From contig JANQLQ010000083.1 of the NCBI GenBank assembly GCA_028280565.1, forward strand, positions 1 through 64,000: a DNA stretch of 64,000 nucleotides. Reading direction: 5' to 3'. Below are positions 50,416 to 60,064 of the stretch, one piece after another (the first letter of the stretch is position 1; every line of letters begins with the position of its first letter). The translations under genes were made by a program, and so were the position numbers. The DNA is from Fulvivirga sp. GTDB lineage: Bacteria; Bacteroidota; Bacteroidia; Cytophagales; Cyclobacteriaceae. The notes beneath the pieces are model-generated. The model did no database searches, had not been told where the DNA came from, and worked only from the letters and a program-made list of their open reading frames with translations.

Positions 50416-52608
50416 TTAAATTGGACCTCCCGATGGACCTACATCCTCTTGGCGGTCACCTGTACCATAGTCAATGTTAACAATGATGGTTTCTCCACTA
50501 CGAACGTTATAATTTCTCCCGCCGCTGAAGCCTTCGAAGTCTGCTTGATTCAGGTTATCAAGATAGCCAGATCCCATGTTAGTGATGAAATAATCTCCAT
50601 CCCAAGATACTTCTCCCGTCTGATCGTCGGTAGAAAAATCTTCTAGGGTAATAGACGCTCCACTGCCGGGTGCACCGTCTATAGCAGGCATGATCGTTAC
50701 TTGGAATTCCATAGCATATCCCGAACCTTCTGCAACGTCGTCCAGGTCATCTACCTCCCCGTCATCGTTAATTTCCACATCGGCTTCGGCAGTTTCGGGT
50801 TCACTCATCTCTATGATAATAGTAGGCTCAGTCGTAGATCTGAACTCAGTCATGTAATCCTGTGCAGCATCGTAGTAAACTACATCCCCACCAGAAACAG
50901 TTAATGTATTCCATAAGTTAGTGATAGAACTATTCACTGTACTCTCAACATCGTCATCCTCCAAATTATCAAGGAAAGGCGTCGTTTTCACAAAAGTGAT
51001 ATCATCAAACAGTACATTGTAATCCGAAGTATTGCCACTGTTATCCAGGTTAAAAGACCATTGCGTAGCAAATGCGATTATATTCATAACAGCTTGAGAG
51101 GTACCTCCTCCTCCAGAAAAGGTAATAGTAGGTGAGGTGTAGTTTTCACCATTAAATACCGCCACACGATGGACTTGGCTTTTGGCTAAGGATAAAGTTC
51201 CAGTGGCGTCTGTACCTCCGCTAGGACTTGTAGGAAAATCAACCCTGAAACCTGTAGATATTTGACTGATCTCGAAAAGGTTATCCAATTCGAAGCCGGA
51301 ATCACCTGATGATATTGCGTCTTCTACGGCATCAGTAACTACAGCCTGTGTAATTTCATTGGAAGCATTCGGGGTAACACCAATGGTATTGATAAAAATG
51401 GTTCCTCCACCTGAATTCAAAGCGAAAATGTCTACAAATACGGTACCTGCGTTGTATCCCGTACCTGTAGTGGTCACATTGATCCCTCCTATAGCAAATT
51501 CGATCCACGCCTGTGGTTCAGCACCGGTTCCGGTAGGATCGGCAACTGCTACCGTAGGAGATTCGGTGTAGCCTGCACCCAACGAAGTAAACTGGAACCG
51601 CATATCGTTGGTCACTGAAGGTGTTGTAAAAGCGTCAGTCGCAAAGTCGAGTTCTCTACCCACACGGGCATAGCCAGATAAAGTGAACCCATCTCCTGCA
51701 GCGGGAGCCTCGGGAAAAACCGCCTTAGCGCCAAATACTTCCGGGATATCGTCATAGTCATCATCCGCTATAGGACCAAAAAGGGTAGGTACAGAGCGAT
51801 ATTCCGGCTCTATGTCATCACCATCAAGTTCAGATACCGCCACAGTTTGGTTGAGTTCAAGTTCAGGGATTAGAAGTTCTACATCCGTTCCGTCAGCACC
51901 TGCCGGTACCAGCAAGCTGTATTCACCGGTGGTATTATCAACATTAGCTACACCTAATCCTTCATTAAAAGTAAAAGACTCCACGGAAACACCGCCGGAA
52001 GCTATTACATCGTCCACATCATCGCTATCGGCAAAGTTTGCCCTTATTTGAATATCTTGTGGCACTTCAGGAGCATCATTCGTAAGGTCTGTTTCAATAG
52101 TGACTCTCCCCCTGATGGTAGCCGTTGAGCCGGATGTGGCTGCCGCTGAGATCATCGGGATAACCACGGATTCAGAACGAGGTATAGGTACGATCCTTCC
52201 GTCGATCACCCTGTATTCGTCACCTTCTTCCACTTCACCAAAATCCACTACGACCTGTGCAGAAAGATAACCCTCCAGTGATACGTTGATTGTATTACCC
52301 CCAATCACAACATTTGAAAAAATAGCATTGCCGTTCGTATTGGTAGATACTGTAGCCTCGGCCGCACCAGGATTGGATATGGTTACGGAAACCCCTTCTA
52401 AAGGCGCTTCATCTTCTTGTACCTGGATCGTTAGTGATTGGAGTACCGAAGCGATAGCGAGCGCAGCGGCATTTTCATCAGAAGTTTGTCTCGCGAGGTC
52501 GGATTGTAATTGGACAAAGTCCTCCTCTGTAAAATCATCAGAACATCCGCCTACCAGCGCTATCACCAGCAGCATGGAAAAAAATTTAGATAAATGTTTA
52601 AGCTTCAT
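50416..52608 (-). CDS. Large lipoprotein with carboxypeptidase-regulatory-like and GYxxxPTV repeats
   Basis: 730 residues. The signal peptide ends at a lipobox (LVGGC, Cys 22). Residues 58-125 form a carboxypeptidase-regulatory-like domain (EAPLEGVSVTISNPG, then GGNTINVSLEGYLSAQVVV). The rest is beta-rich, acidic and low in Lys, with recurring short units of the kind GAGYTESPTVAVADPTGTGA, GTGYNAGTVFVDI and ENYTSPTITFSGGGG, and a final GSGYLDNLNQADFEGFSGG. Such repeats are common in secreted Bacteroidota proteins. Function is not recognised; adhesion or surface display is an inference. The beta-barrel gene is 43 bases upstream in the same direction. Confidence 0.85.
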   Translation of the reverse strand: MKLKHLSKFFSMLLVIALVGGCSDDFTEEDFVQLQSDLARQTSDENAAALAIASVLQSLTIQVQEDEAPLEGVSVTISNPGAAEATVSTNTNGNAIFSNVVIGGNTINVSLEGYLSAQVVVDFGEVEEGDEYRVIDGRIVPIPRSESVVIPMISAAATSGSTATIRGRVTIETDLTNDAPEVPQDIQIRANFADSDDVDDVIASGGVSVESFTFNEGLGVANVDNTTGEYSLLVPAGADGTDVELLIPELELNQTVAVSELDGDDIEPEYRSVPTLFGPIADDDYDDIPEVFGAKAVFPEAPAAGDGFTLSGYARVGRELDFATDAFTTPSVTNDMRFQFTSLGAGYTESPTVAVADPTGTGAEPQAWIEFAIGGINVTTTGTGYNAGTVFVDIFALNSGGGTIFINTIGVTPNASNEITQAVVTDAVEDAISSGDSGFELDNLFEISQISTGFRVDFPTSPSGGTDATGTLSLAKSQVHRVAVFNGENYTSPTITFSGGGGTSQAVMNIIAFATQWSFNLDNSGNTSDYNVLFDDITFVKTTPFLDNLEDDDVESTVNSSITNLWNTLTVSGGDVVYYDAAQDYMTEFRSTTEPTIIIEMSEPETAEADVEINDDGEVDDLDDVAEGSGYAMEFQVTIMPAIDGAPGSGASITLEDFSTDDQTGEVSWDGDYFITNMGSGYLDNLNQADFEGFSGGRNYNVRSGETIIVNIDYGTGDRQEDVGPSGGPI

Positions 52609-52651
52609 AGTTGTACTAGTTAATAATTGATTACTTATTCCCGTTTAATGA

Positions 52652-53476
52652 TTAAAAACTCAAGTCTAAAATGGACATCCCGAAATTGATGCTAAATGTG
52701 GATGTCCTGACACGGCCCCCGGATGGGCCATTATTTAAAACACTGAACTCTTGTTCTCCGAGTTGGTTGAGGCCCTGCCGGTACCTAAACTCTAGGAAAA
52801 ACTGTTTTGATGGTGTGTTGAAATCCAAGGCGATACCTACTATCGCTCCAAATTGATGCGGTATATAGTCCGACCCCACATTCTCCCTTTGATTCGAAAA
52901 AACAATGGCGTTGGCGTCAACTTCCCCTACATCAGGTATATTGGAATCGTATAGTAAAATTTCATCCCGGTGCTCATAGGTGGCAAAAGAAAACCCATAG
53001 GCGCCACCGACGATCAGCCGAGGAGTCACAAAAGAACCTTTTAGTTCCGGGAGAGTTAACCGCGCTATGACCGGGACGTCTACCAGGTGAAACCGGATGG
53101 AACGGTTATACACCTCTTTACCCCGTACGTTAAAACCGTTGAAAACAAAAAAGTCAGCATACTCTCTAAAATAGCCTTCCCTACCTCCTCCTTGTTGGCT
53201 GTAGAGAGCTTCCAGTTGTACCTGCAAGAAATCAAGGACTTCATACCTGGCAAATGCACCCGCATTCAATCCAAAGATCGATCCTGGCTGCTCAAATTGG
53301 TTTAAATTAAATCCTGCTTTGGCTCCTACAGTAAATGATAATGACCCTCCACCAGTACTTGCCGGATCACTGGTAGTAGTTACATCTTCTTGAGCCCAAA
53401 GATCGGTCCCGGTAAATGCCAATACAGGGATTACCATGACCCTCAAGGCCCGGGAAATGACTCGCAAAACTTTCAT
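52652..53476 (-). CDS. Outer-membrane beta-barrel protein (PorT-like)
   Basis: 274 residues. An N-terminal signal-like segment (residues 1-29, ending TDLWAQ) precedes a likely eight-stranded beta-barrel: FTVGAKAGFNLNQFEQ, GLNAGAFARYEVLDFLQVQL, LVDVPVIARLTLPEL, RLIVGGAYGFSFATYEHR, GAIVGIALDFNTPSKQFFLE and STFSINFGMSILDLSF at the C-terminus. This fits the outer-membrane beta-barrel / PorT-like family. It precedes the 730-residue lipoprotein gene by 43 bases, suggesting the two form a surface unit. Substrate or partner is unknown. Confidence 0.88.
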   Translation of the reverse strand: MKVLRVISRALRVMVIPVLAFTGTDLWAQEDVTTTSDPASTGGGSLSFTVGAKAGFNLNQFEQPGSIFGLNAGAFARYEVLDFLQVQLEALYSQQGGGREGYFREYADFFVFNGFNVRGKEVYNRSIRFHLVDVPVIARLTLPELKGSFVTPRLIVGGAYGFSFATYEHRDEILLYDSNIPDVGEVDANAIVFSNQRENVGSDYIPHQFGAIVGIALDFNTPSKQFFLEFRYRQGLNQLGEQEFSVLNNGPSGGRVRTSTFSINFGMSILDLSF

Positions 53477-54250
53477 AAGTAAACGTTTCTGATAGTGAAT
53501 AATGATTTAGATGTTATGTGAAAAGACAATATCCTTAATTGTAAAAATATAATTATTTTTTATAACTATATATGCTAGCAATGATGCGCGCATAGGTACA
53601 GCAATTCCATGAATAAAACAATTAATTCATTTTATTTTTTTAAAATTTAAGCACGGACTATTTCCCTGATCAGGAGATCAAAATCCTTCAAGAAAATAAT
53701 AAATACTATATCTATCTTAATATCAAGATTTTATATAGGAAATTTAGATCAAAAAATAAAAAGTGGCTGCTGTTAATGGTATTTACAGCCATACTAGGGA
53801 GAGTGGTCTTGAATATGTTCGAAAGGTAAATGATGTAATTTAAAAAGTAAAATTTTTTTTATTTTTTTTTGATTACATCATCAAATAAAACTTAAGATCA
53901 TTGTTTATTTGAACCCTTTAACATGCTAGTAACTCTTAAACATAGCATTTGGTTTTAAATTAGGTCAATTACACGGGTAAAGCTACGGTAGTGGCCATCA
54001 AGCTTTGGCCTGTTTTCTACTTTACCTTGGCACTGGCTGAGTTATATACTTGGATAAGAATATTCATACCTATCCAAAACAATAAGTTTAATGCGTCATG
54101 GCGTGTGATGACATTTTCAAAAAAGCTTGGAGTGGGGATGACGTGGATTACCTACCACCATTAAACCTGGATTTTATGCCGTTCAGGTAGGGCTAATTCA
54201 CACCCTCACTCCTAAAGGCCTCAGTTTCGATTTAAAATCATTGTAGCCTA
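53477..54250. other. AT-rich intergenic stretch, no gene seen
   Basis: Upstream of the beta-barrel gene. It is strongly A/T-rich, with long A and T runs around 53600-53900 (for example TTTTTTTTATT near 53860). It may carry the promoter of the barrel/lipoprotein operon. No tRNA, ORF or family A-C repeat was recognised. Confidence 0.5.
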
Positions 54251-54310
54251 GCCTTAACATGAGGTTTAGCATACTTTCACAATCTTTAAACTGGGAACTA
54301 GCTTCCGTTC

Positions 54311-54383
54311 CACGACACAGCAGATTCCGGCTCTCGCAATGGGCCCTCTCACAACCACCGGCGCGGAATGACGGTCATTTTTT
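54311..54383 (-). repeat. Family C palindromic repeat (copy C2)
   Basis: In minus orientation it reads AAAAAATGACCGTCATTCCG, then GCGAGAGCCGGAATCTGCTG and TGTCGTG, matching C1 at 20592-20686. The two copies are in opposite orientations relative to each other. Confidence 0.8.
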
Positions 54384-54510
54384 AATCGAGTCCAGGGTAA
54401 AGGAGAAACCAATAGCGCATCGGGTCGGGCTTTTAGGCCAGGTGTGGGCATGCTAAACGTAATGCCATTAAACTAAAGAGGGATCGTCATTCGCGATTAT
54501 CTTGGAGCTT

Positions 54511-54708
54511 GGACTCGATAACCATTTATCACTTTGATGTTATCTAGGGTAGTTTTGACGAGTAAGCTTGGTGAACCTTAGTGCATTTGCGCCTTGGTGG
54601 CCAGGAAAGCTTCGCCACCAAGAGGCACCAAAGCTCAAAGAATCGCTAAGGGGGCCTTCTTTACTGTTTAATCTGGCCCTATTTTTCATTTATACCGAGC
54701 TCACGTTT
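54511..54708 (+). repeat. Family B palindromic repeat (copy B3)
   Basis: Begins GGACTCGATAACC and TATCACTTTGATGTTATCTA, as in B2. The core hairpin is well preserved: arms GCCTTGGTGGC (54591-54601) and GCCACCAAGAGGC (54614-54626). A C-like fragment, GATCGTCATTCGCGATTATC, precedes it at 54482. It lies between C2 and C3, downstream of atpG. Confidence 0.88.
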
Positions 54709-54820
54709 GTAAGATAAAGCTTGTGTATTAAGAGGCGGCCCGGGTGGGTGCTCTATGTGGTTTTGGGTCGGAGGACCGCTTTGCTCAACCTCCGGGCACG
54801 GGGGTAAATCGCAAAAACTA

Positions 54821-54887
54821 AAAAAGGATCGTCATTCCCGACGGCCTTTGAGCGAAGCTGGTGCGAGATCGGGAATCTGCTGTGTCC
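54821..54887 (+). repeat. Family C palindromic repeat (copy C3)
   Basis: Reads AAAAAGGATCGTCATTCCCG ... GAGATCGGGAATCTGCTG then TGTCC. ATTCCCGA (54834-54841) and TCGGGAAT (54869-54876) are perfect inverted arms around about 27 bases. It is downstream of atpG, 120 bases beyond its stop. Confidence 0.8.
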
Positions 54888-55009
54888 AACAACGAAAACC
54901 AGCTCATGTTCAAGGGCATTTGACACTTAAGCAGGTCACTCCCTCCTTCAAAAAGGCCCAAACGATCCTAGCAGTCTTTTAGGGGGTATTATCCCGAGTT
55001 CACGTACCG

Positions 55010-55885
55010 TTACCCGAGCGCTTCCGCGCCCGCCACAATCTCCAGGATCTCCTTCGTGATCGCCGCTTGGCGTGTCCTATTGTAGGTAAGTTTTAGTTCT
55101 TTAAGCAATTCGCCGGCATTTTCCGTGGCTTGGTCCATAGCAGTCATACGAGCGCCGTGCTCCGCGGCATTAGAATCAAGGATGGCTTTGTATACCTGGA
55201 TCTTCAGTGACTTAGGGATGAGCTCTTCTACAATCTCTTCTTTTGAAGGCTGAAAGATATAGTCCCGTTCGAAATTACTGTCTGTAGCGTCTTCAGCAGG
55301 AAGAATAGGCAAGAACTGCTCTACTCTCATGATCTGGGTAGCTACATTCTTGAATTCATTGTAAATAAGGTCTACCCGGTCAAATTTACCATCCAGGAAG
55401 CCCTTCATGGCAAACTCCGAAGCTTTTAAGCTCTTTTCGAACGATACCGGGGCAAACATGTTCCAGAAATCGCTTTCGATTACATAATTACGCTTGGAAA
55501 AATAATCCAGCGCTTTTTTCCCTATGGGCAATACAGTGACGTTACCCGAGGCAAACTGGGTTTTATAGTTCTCGTCGATATGACGATTAACCTGCTTAAA
55601 GATGTTGCTATTAAATGCACCACAAAGTCCCTTATCCGAGGTTACCGCAATGATCAGTACATTTTCTATAGGCCTGACCGTAGAATACCCTGCACTCTCC
55701 CCCTCACTTTGAGAAGATAGGTTTTGTAATAATGAGGCCAACTTTCCAGCGTATGGCCTCATCTGGGTAATATTATCTTGCGCTCGCCGCAGCTTAGCCG
55801 CTGCCACCATCTTCATGGCTTTGGTGATCTGCTGTGTAGAAGTTACCGACTGTATCCTACTCTTTACTTCCTTGAGACTCGGCAT
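55010..55885 (-). CDS. atpG: ATP synthase F1 gamma subunit
   Basis: 291 residues, the rotating central stalk. Diagnostic ends are SLKEVKSRIQSVTSTQQITK with KAMKMVAAAKLRRAQ at the N-terminus, SDKGLCGAFNSNIFKQV in the middle and LKELKLTYNRTRQAAITKEI with IVAGAEAL at the C-terminus. It is the last gene of the atp run; 60 bases separate it from atpA. No atpD or atpC follows. Confidence 0.97.
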   Translation of the reverse strand: MPSLKEVKSRIQSVTSTQQITKAMKMVAAAKLRRAQDNITQMRPYAGKLASLLQNLSSQSEGESAGYSTVRPIENVLIIAVTSDKGLCGAFNSNIFKQVNRHIDENYKTQFASGNVTVLPIGKKALDYFSKRNYVIESDFWNMFAPVSFEKSLKASEFAMKGFLDGKFDRVDLIYNEFKNVATQIMRVEQFLPILPAEDATDSNFERDYIFQPSKEEIVEELIPKSLKIQVYKAILDSNAAEHGARMTAMDQATENAGELLKELKLTYNRTRQAAITKEILEIVAGAEALG

Positions 55886-55945
55886 TAATGTACTTTGTTT
55901 TTATGTATGGACAATCCTTTCACCCGGTATAGCACAATATGTCTT

Positions 55946-57526
55946 TTACTCCGCGTATTCCTGCGACAGGTCTTGAGCCACACTGGCCAAGGTCTCTGTC
56001 ACACTGTCTTCTAGTTTCCCCGACTTAAGGGAGTCAAGAGCCTCCTTGTGTTTCGCCTTAAGTGTATCTAAAAAGTTACGCTCAAAATCCTTTACTTTTT
56101 CCACGGGTACATTATCGATATAGCCTTTGGTAGACACAAATATGATGGCTACTTGGTCCTCTACGGTCACCGGGGAATATTGAGCTTGCTTAAGAATTTC
56201 CAAATTTCTCCTGCCACGCTCGATGGTCAGCTTTGTTGCGGCATCCAGATCAGAACCGAACTTAGCGAAGGCTTCCAACTCGCGGAACTGGGCCTGGTCG
56301 AGTTTGAGCGTACCTGCTACTTTTTTCATGGATTTGATCTGTGCAGATCCTCCTACCCTGGATACAGAGATACCGACGTTGATCGCAGGCCGGATCCCGG
56401 AGTTGAAAAGGTTAGTTTCCAGGAATATCTGGCCATCCGTAATAGAGATCACGTTAGTAGGAATATAGGCGGATACATCGCCCGCTTGTGTTTCAATGAT
56501 CGGCAGGGCCGTTAATGATCCCCCTCCCTTTACTTTATCTTTTAATGACTCCGGCAGGTCGTTCATATCCTGTGCGATGGATTCGTTGTCATTGATCTTA
56601 GCGGCACGCTCCAGTAACCTTGAATGCAGGTAGAACACATCCCCGGGATAGGCTTCACGCCCCGGAGGCCTTCTTAAGAGCAAGGATACTTCACGATAGG
56701 CTACCGCCTGTTTTGAAAGATCGTCATAGATCACCAACGCCGGGCGTCCCGTGTCGCGGAAATACTCGCCAATAGCGGCACCGGTAAAGGGCGCAAAAAA
56801 CTGCATAGGCGCAGGGTCAGAAGCGGCCGCAGATACTACTATGGTATAAGCCATAGCCCCGGCTTTTTCTAAGGCAGATACCACCCCGGCTACTGTTGAA
56901 GCTTTTTGGCCTACCGCTACATAAATACAGAAAACAGGTTCACCTTTTTCGTAGAACTCTTTCTGGTTGATGATCGTATCGATAGCTACAGCGGTTTTAC
57001 CCGTCTGCCGGTCACCGATGATCAGCTCACGCTGTCCGCGACCAATAGGGATCATGGAGTCAATCGCCTTGATACCGGTTTGGAGGGGCTCACTCACCGG
57101 CTGGCGGTAAATAACACCGGGTGCTTTTCTTTCCAGCGGCATTTCAAAGATTTCTCCTTCTATAGGTCCTTTTCCGTCGATAGGCTGACCTAAGGTGTCC
57201 ACTACACGGCCCACCATGCCTTCACCTACTTTGATAGAAGCGATCGTTCCTGTTCTCTTGACCGTATCGCCTTCCTTTATGTCTTGGGAATCCCCCAAGA
57301 GTACCGCCCCCACATTATCTTCTTCAAGGTTAAGCACAAGGGCGCGCAACCCGTTCTCAAATTCCAAGAGTTCCCCTGACTGGGCTTTAGAGAGGCCATA
57401 AATACGGGCTACTCCATCTCCCACCTCTAGAACCGTTCCTATTTCTTCAAGTTCAGCTTCCGTCTTTGCTCCCGAGAGCTGCTCTCTTAGTATCGCTGAA
57501 ACTTCGTCTGGTCTAACGTTTGACAT
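55946..57526 (-). CDS. atpA: ATP synthase F1 alpha subunit
   Basis: 526 residues. Walker A is [17 protein letters not shown]. Other diagnostic parts are [20 protein letters not shown], the Walker B-like [40 protein letters not shown], the [11 protein letters not shown] loop, [20 protein letters not shown] and [20 protein letters not shown]. It is the nucleotide-binding but mainly non-catalytic subunit. The gene is complete and ten bases from atpH. Length is normal. Confidence 0.98.
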   Translation of the reverse strand: MSNVRPDEVSAILREQLSGAKTEAELEEIGTVLEVGDGVARIYGLSKAQSGELLEFENGLRALVLNLEEDNVGAVLLGDSQDIKEGDTVKRTGTIASIKVGEGMVGRVVDTLGQPIDGKGPIEGEIFEMPLERKAPGVIYRQPVSEPLQTGIKAIDSMIPIGRGQRELIIGDRQTGKTAVAIDTIINQKEFYEKGEPVFCIYVAVGQKASTVAGVVSALEKAGAMAYTIVVSAAASDPAPMQFFAPFTGAAIGEYFRDTGRPALVIYDDLSKQAVAYREVSLLLRRPPGREAYPGDVFYLHSRLLERAAKINDNESIAQDMNDLPESLKDKVKGGGSLTALPIIETQAGDVSAYIPTNVISITDGQIFLETNLFNSGIRPAINVGISVSRVGGSAQIKSMKKVAGTLKLDQAQFRELEAFAKFGSDLDAATKLTIERGRRNLEILKQAQYSPVTVEDQVAIIFVSTKGYIDNVPVEKVKDFERNFLDTLKAKHKEALDSLKSGKLEDSVTETLASVAQDLSQEYAE

Positions 57527-57536
57527 TTCTTATGGA

Positions 57537-58097
57537 TTAAAATTCTTTGATGTATGGATTTTGACTGAACTTCAGTTGCAATGTTTTCAACTTCGTCTTC
57601 AAGGAATCATCGATCTGCTGGTCACCGACTTTTAGGACATACCCTCCAATGAGGCTTGCGTCCACGCGCTCTTCAAGATATACTTTCTTACCCGGGTTTA
57701 TCTTTTGCACCAGCTTTTCTATCTCTTGCCTCAATTCATTACTCAAAGGCACAGCGCTGGAAACAGAAGCCACACGTATGCCTTTTTTCGTGTTGTAGAG
57801 ATTATGAAATTCTTTGGCTATAGCTGGCAGGAAGGCTTCCCTGTTTTTACGGGAGATGATATCGAATATGGCAGTGGTCAAGGGGTTCACCTTGTCTTTG
57901 AAAAGGATGTCTAACACCGCCTTTTTCTTGTCGTGTTTTATCACCGGGTTTTTCAACATTAAAACCAAGTCATAGTTTTGCTGGCACACCTCGGAAAACA
58001 TACGCATGTCTTTATGCACCTCTTCCAGTGCATTTTTATCTTCCGCCAGTTCTAACAGTGACTTAGCATATCGTGAAGCTACTCTCAGGTCAGTCAT
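57537..58097 (-). CDS. atpH: ATP synthase F1 delta subunit
   Basis: 186 residues. OSCP/delta family: ASRYAKSLLELAEDKNALEE at the N-terminus, FHNLYNTKKGIRVASVSSAV in the middle and VYLEERVDASLIGGYVLKVG with QQIDDSLKTKLKTLQLKF at the C-terminus. It joins F1 to the peripheral stalk. It overlaps atpF by one base. Confidence 0.95.
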   Translation of the reverse strand: MTDLRVASRYAKSLLELAEDKNALEEVHKDMRMFSEVCQQNYDLVLMLKNPVIKHDKKKAVLDILFKDKVNPLTTAIFDIISRKNREAFLPAIAKEFHNLYNTKKGIRVASVSSAVPLSNELRQEIEKLVQKINPGKKVYLEERVDASLIGGYVLKVGDQQIDDSLKTKLKTLQLKFSQNPYIKEF

Positions 58098-58591
58098 CAG
58101 TTAAGCTTTACGTCTTTGATAAAATCTGCGATCAGCGCTTGCTGGGCTTTTTCATCTTTGAGCTCATTCCGGAGAAGTTTTTCTGCTACTTGGAGGGAAA
58201 GTTCTGCCACCTGGGATTTCACCTCTGAAAGGGCTGCTTGCTTTTCGGTATTGATCGCGTTTTTCGCATCCTCTATCATCTTTTCCGTTTGCTTGGCAGC
58301 TTCTTGTTTCGCCTCATCTTTGATGTTGTTGGCCACTGTTCTCGCCTCTTTCAGGATCGTTTCTCTTTCCTGCCGCGCTTCTTCCAGCAGCTTTTTGTTA
58401 TCTGCCTGTAACTGCGCCATTTCCTCTTTAGCCTTCTCCGCGGAGTCAAGCGCTTCTTGAATGGATTCCTCCCTTATTTTTAAAGATTGGATGATCGGCT
58501 TCCATGCCAGCTTTCTTAAAAGGACGAGAAGCAACAAGAAAATAATGGCCTGCCAAATGATAAGACCAGAACCCGGCGTTAATAAATCCAT
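58097..58591 (-). CDS. atpF: ATP synthase Fo b subunit
   Basis: 164 residues. One N-terminal membrane segment (LIIWQAIIFLLLLVLLRKLA) precedes a long charged coiled coil (SIQEALDSAEKAKEEMAQLQ onward) that forms the peripheral stalk. Ends LIADFIKDVKLN. It is separated from atpE by 79 bases that contain a strong hairpin. Confidence 0.95.
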   Translation of the reverse strand: MDLLTPGSGLIIWQAIIFLLLLVLLRKLAWKPIIQSLKIREESIQEALDSAEKAKEEMAQLQADNKKLLEEARQERETILKEARTVANNIKDEAKQEAAKQTEKMIEDAKNAINTEKQAALSEVKSQVAELSLQVAEKLLRNELKDEKAQQALIADFIKDVKLN

Positions 58592-58624
58592 AGTATTATA
58601 TTGCTATTCTTATGATCATTAGTA

Positions 58625-58662
58625 AAGAGCCTACGCCAGCCTAGTGCTGCACGTAAGCTCTT
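58625..58662 (-). promoter_or_regulatory. Hairpin between atpE and atpF
   Basis: Arms AAGAGCCTACG (58625-58635) and CGTAAGCTCTT (58652-58662) pair at 10 of 11 positions around a 16-base loop. It follows the atpE stop by nine bases in the direction of transcription. It has no long T run directly after it, so mRNA stabilisation, processing or partial termination, favouring high c-subunit expression, is more likely than full termination. This is an inference. Confidence 0.65.
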
Positions 58663-58670
58663 GGCTTTTG

Positions 58671-58916
<246 letters not shown>

Positions 58917-58947
58917 TTATATAATTATGATTAAACAAAAGTTCTCA

Positions 58948-59967
58948 CTAATGATGGTCCTCTGTAGCCAAGCCTATGTATAGTGCCGAAAACATCGTAA
59001 AAACATATGCTTGGATGGCAGCAACCAATAATTCGATCAGGTTTATGAATAGCACAATGATAGTAGACCCGATCCCCACGTAATAGCTATGGAAAATAAA
59101 CACCAAGCTGATCAATGCCAGCATCACAATATGACCTGCCGTAATGGCCACAAAAAGTCGTACTGTGAGTGAAAAAGGCTTCGTGAAGATGCCCAATATT
59201 TCCACTGGTACTATAATAAATTTTAGAGGTAGTGGCACTCCCGGTGTCCAGAAGATGTGCTTCCAGTAGTGCTTGTTCCCACTTACATTGGTGATTACAA
59301 AAGTAAACAAGGCTAAGACCAGTGTCACTGCAATGTTACCGGTAAGGTTAGCAGCCCCGGGAAGAAGCCCTAATAAGTTGCCGAACAGGATGAAAAAGAA
59401 AAGTGTCAGTAAAAATGGCAAGAACTTCTCATAATGCGCCCCGATATTCGGCTTGGCGATCTCATCCCGTATAAACAGGATAATCGGTTCAAAAAAAGAC
59501 TGGAGCCCCTTGGGAGCCTTTTTAGCGCCTGCTTTGTAGGCTTTACTTACGGATAAAAATATGATTAGCAGGAAAGCAGCGTTAATAAAAAGCATCAACA
59601 CCGTTTTCGTAATAGAAACGTCTAGGACATAAGCCTCTGGGGCGTCAGCCAGCTGGATATGACCGTGGTCTAAAACATAGTGTTTGTAAGGTACCACCTT
59701 GTGCGCCTCGTCATAAAAATTGGACGATGAAAATATATCCAGGCCATGCGCCTCGGTATAGACGATCACCGGCAAGTATAGGGTACCATAATGACCGTCA
59801 AAAAAATGCCAAATGTGGTCATCCATGACGTGATGCAGGATCACCTCGCTGGCATTGAACTCCTCACCTTCTCCCGAAGCGGCTTGAGCACCGGCAAATG
59901 ACATAAAAGTGAGTAAAATAGCTAAGATAGAGGGTAAAAAAGATGTATTAAACCGGCCAGTACTCAT
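58948..59967 (-). CDS. atpB: ATP synthase Fo a subunit
   Basis: 339 residues, longer than the E. coli protein because of a signal-like N-terminus (LPSILAILLTFMSFAGAQAA) and an exported acidic, His-rich stretch (about residues 32-120), typical of Bacteroidota. The essential Arg lies in FTKPFSLTVRLFVAITAGH, followed by LVAAIQAYVFTMFSALYIGL. It is the first canonical atp gene of the run. Confidence 0.95.
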   Translation of the reverse strand: MSTGRFNTSFLPSILAILLTFMSFAGAQAASGEGEEFNASEVILHHVMDDHIWHFFDGHYGTLYLPVIVYTEAHGLDIFSSSNFYDEAHKVVPYKHYVLDHGHIQLADAPEAYVLDVSITKTVLMLFINAAFLLIIFLSVSKAYKAGAKKAPKGLQSFFEPIILFIRDEIAKPNIGAHYEKFLPFLLTLFFFILFGNLLGLLPGAANLTGNIAVTLVLALFTFVITNVSGNKHYWKHIFWTPGVPLPLKFIIVPVEILGIFTKPFSLTVRLFVAITAGHIVMLALISLVFIFHSYYVGIGSTIIVLFINLIELLVAAIQAYVFTMFSALYIGLATEDHH

Positions 59968-60064
59968 TTATATACCTTAAAATAAAGGGTTATCCAAATT
60001 CGACTGCAAAAGTAGTTATTAAAGCTTCTAAAAAAAACATTTTGAAATTTAATTTAAAATGGCC

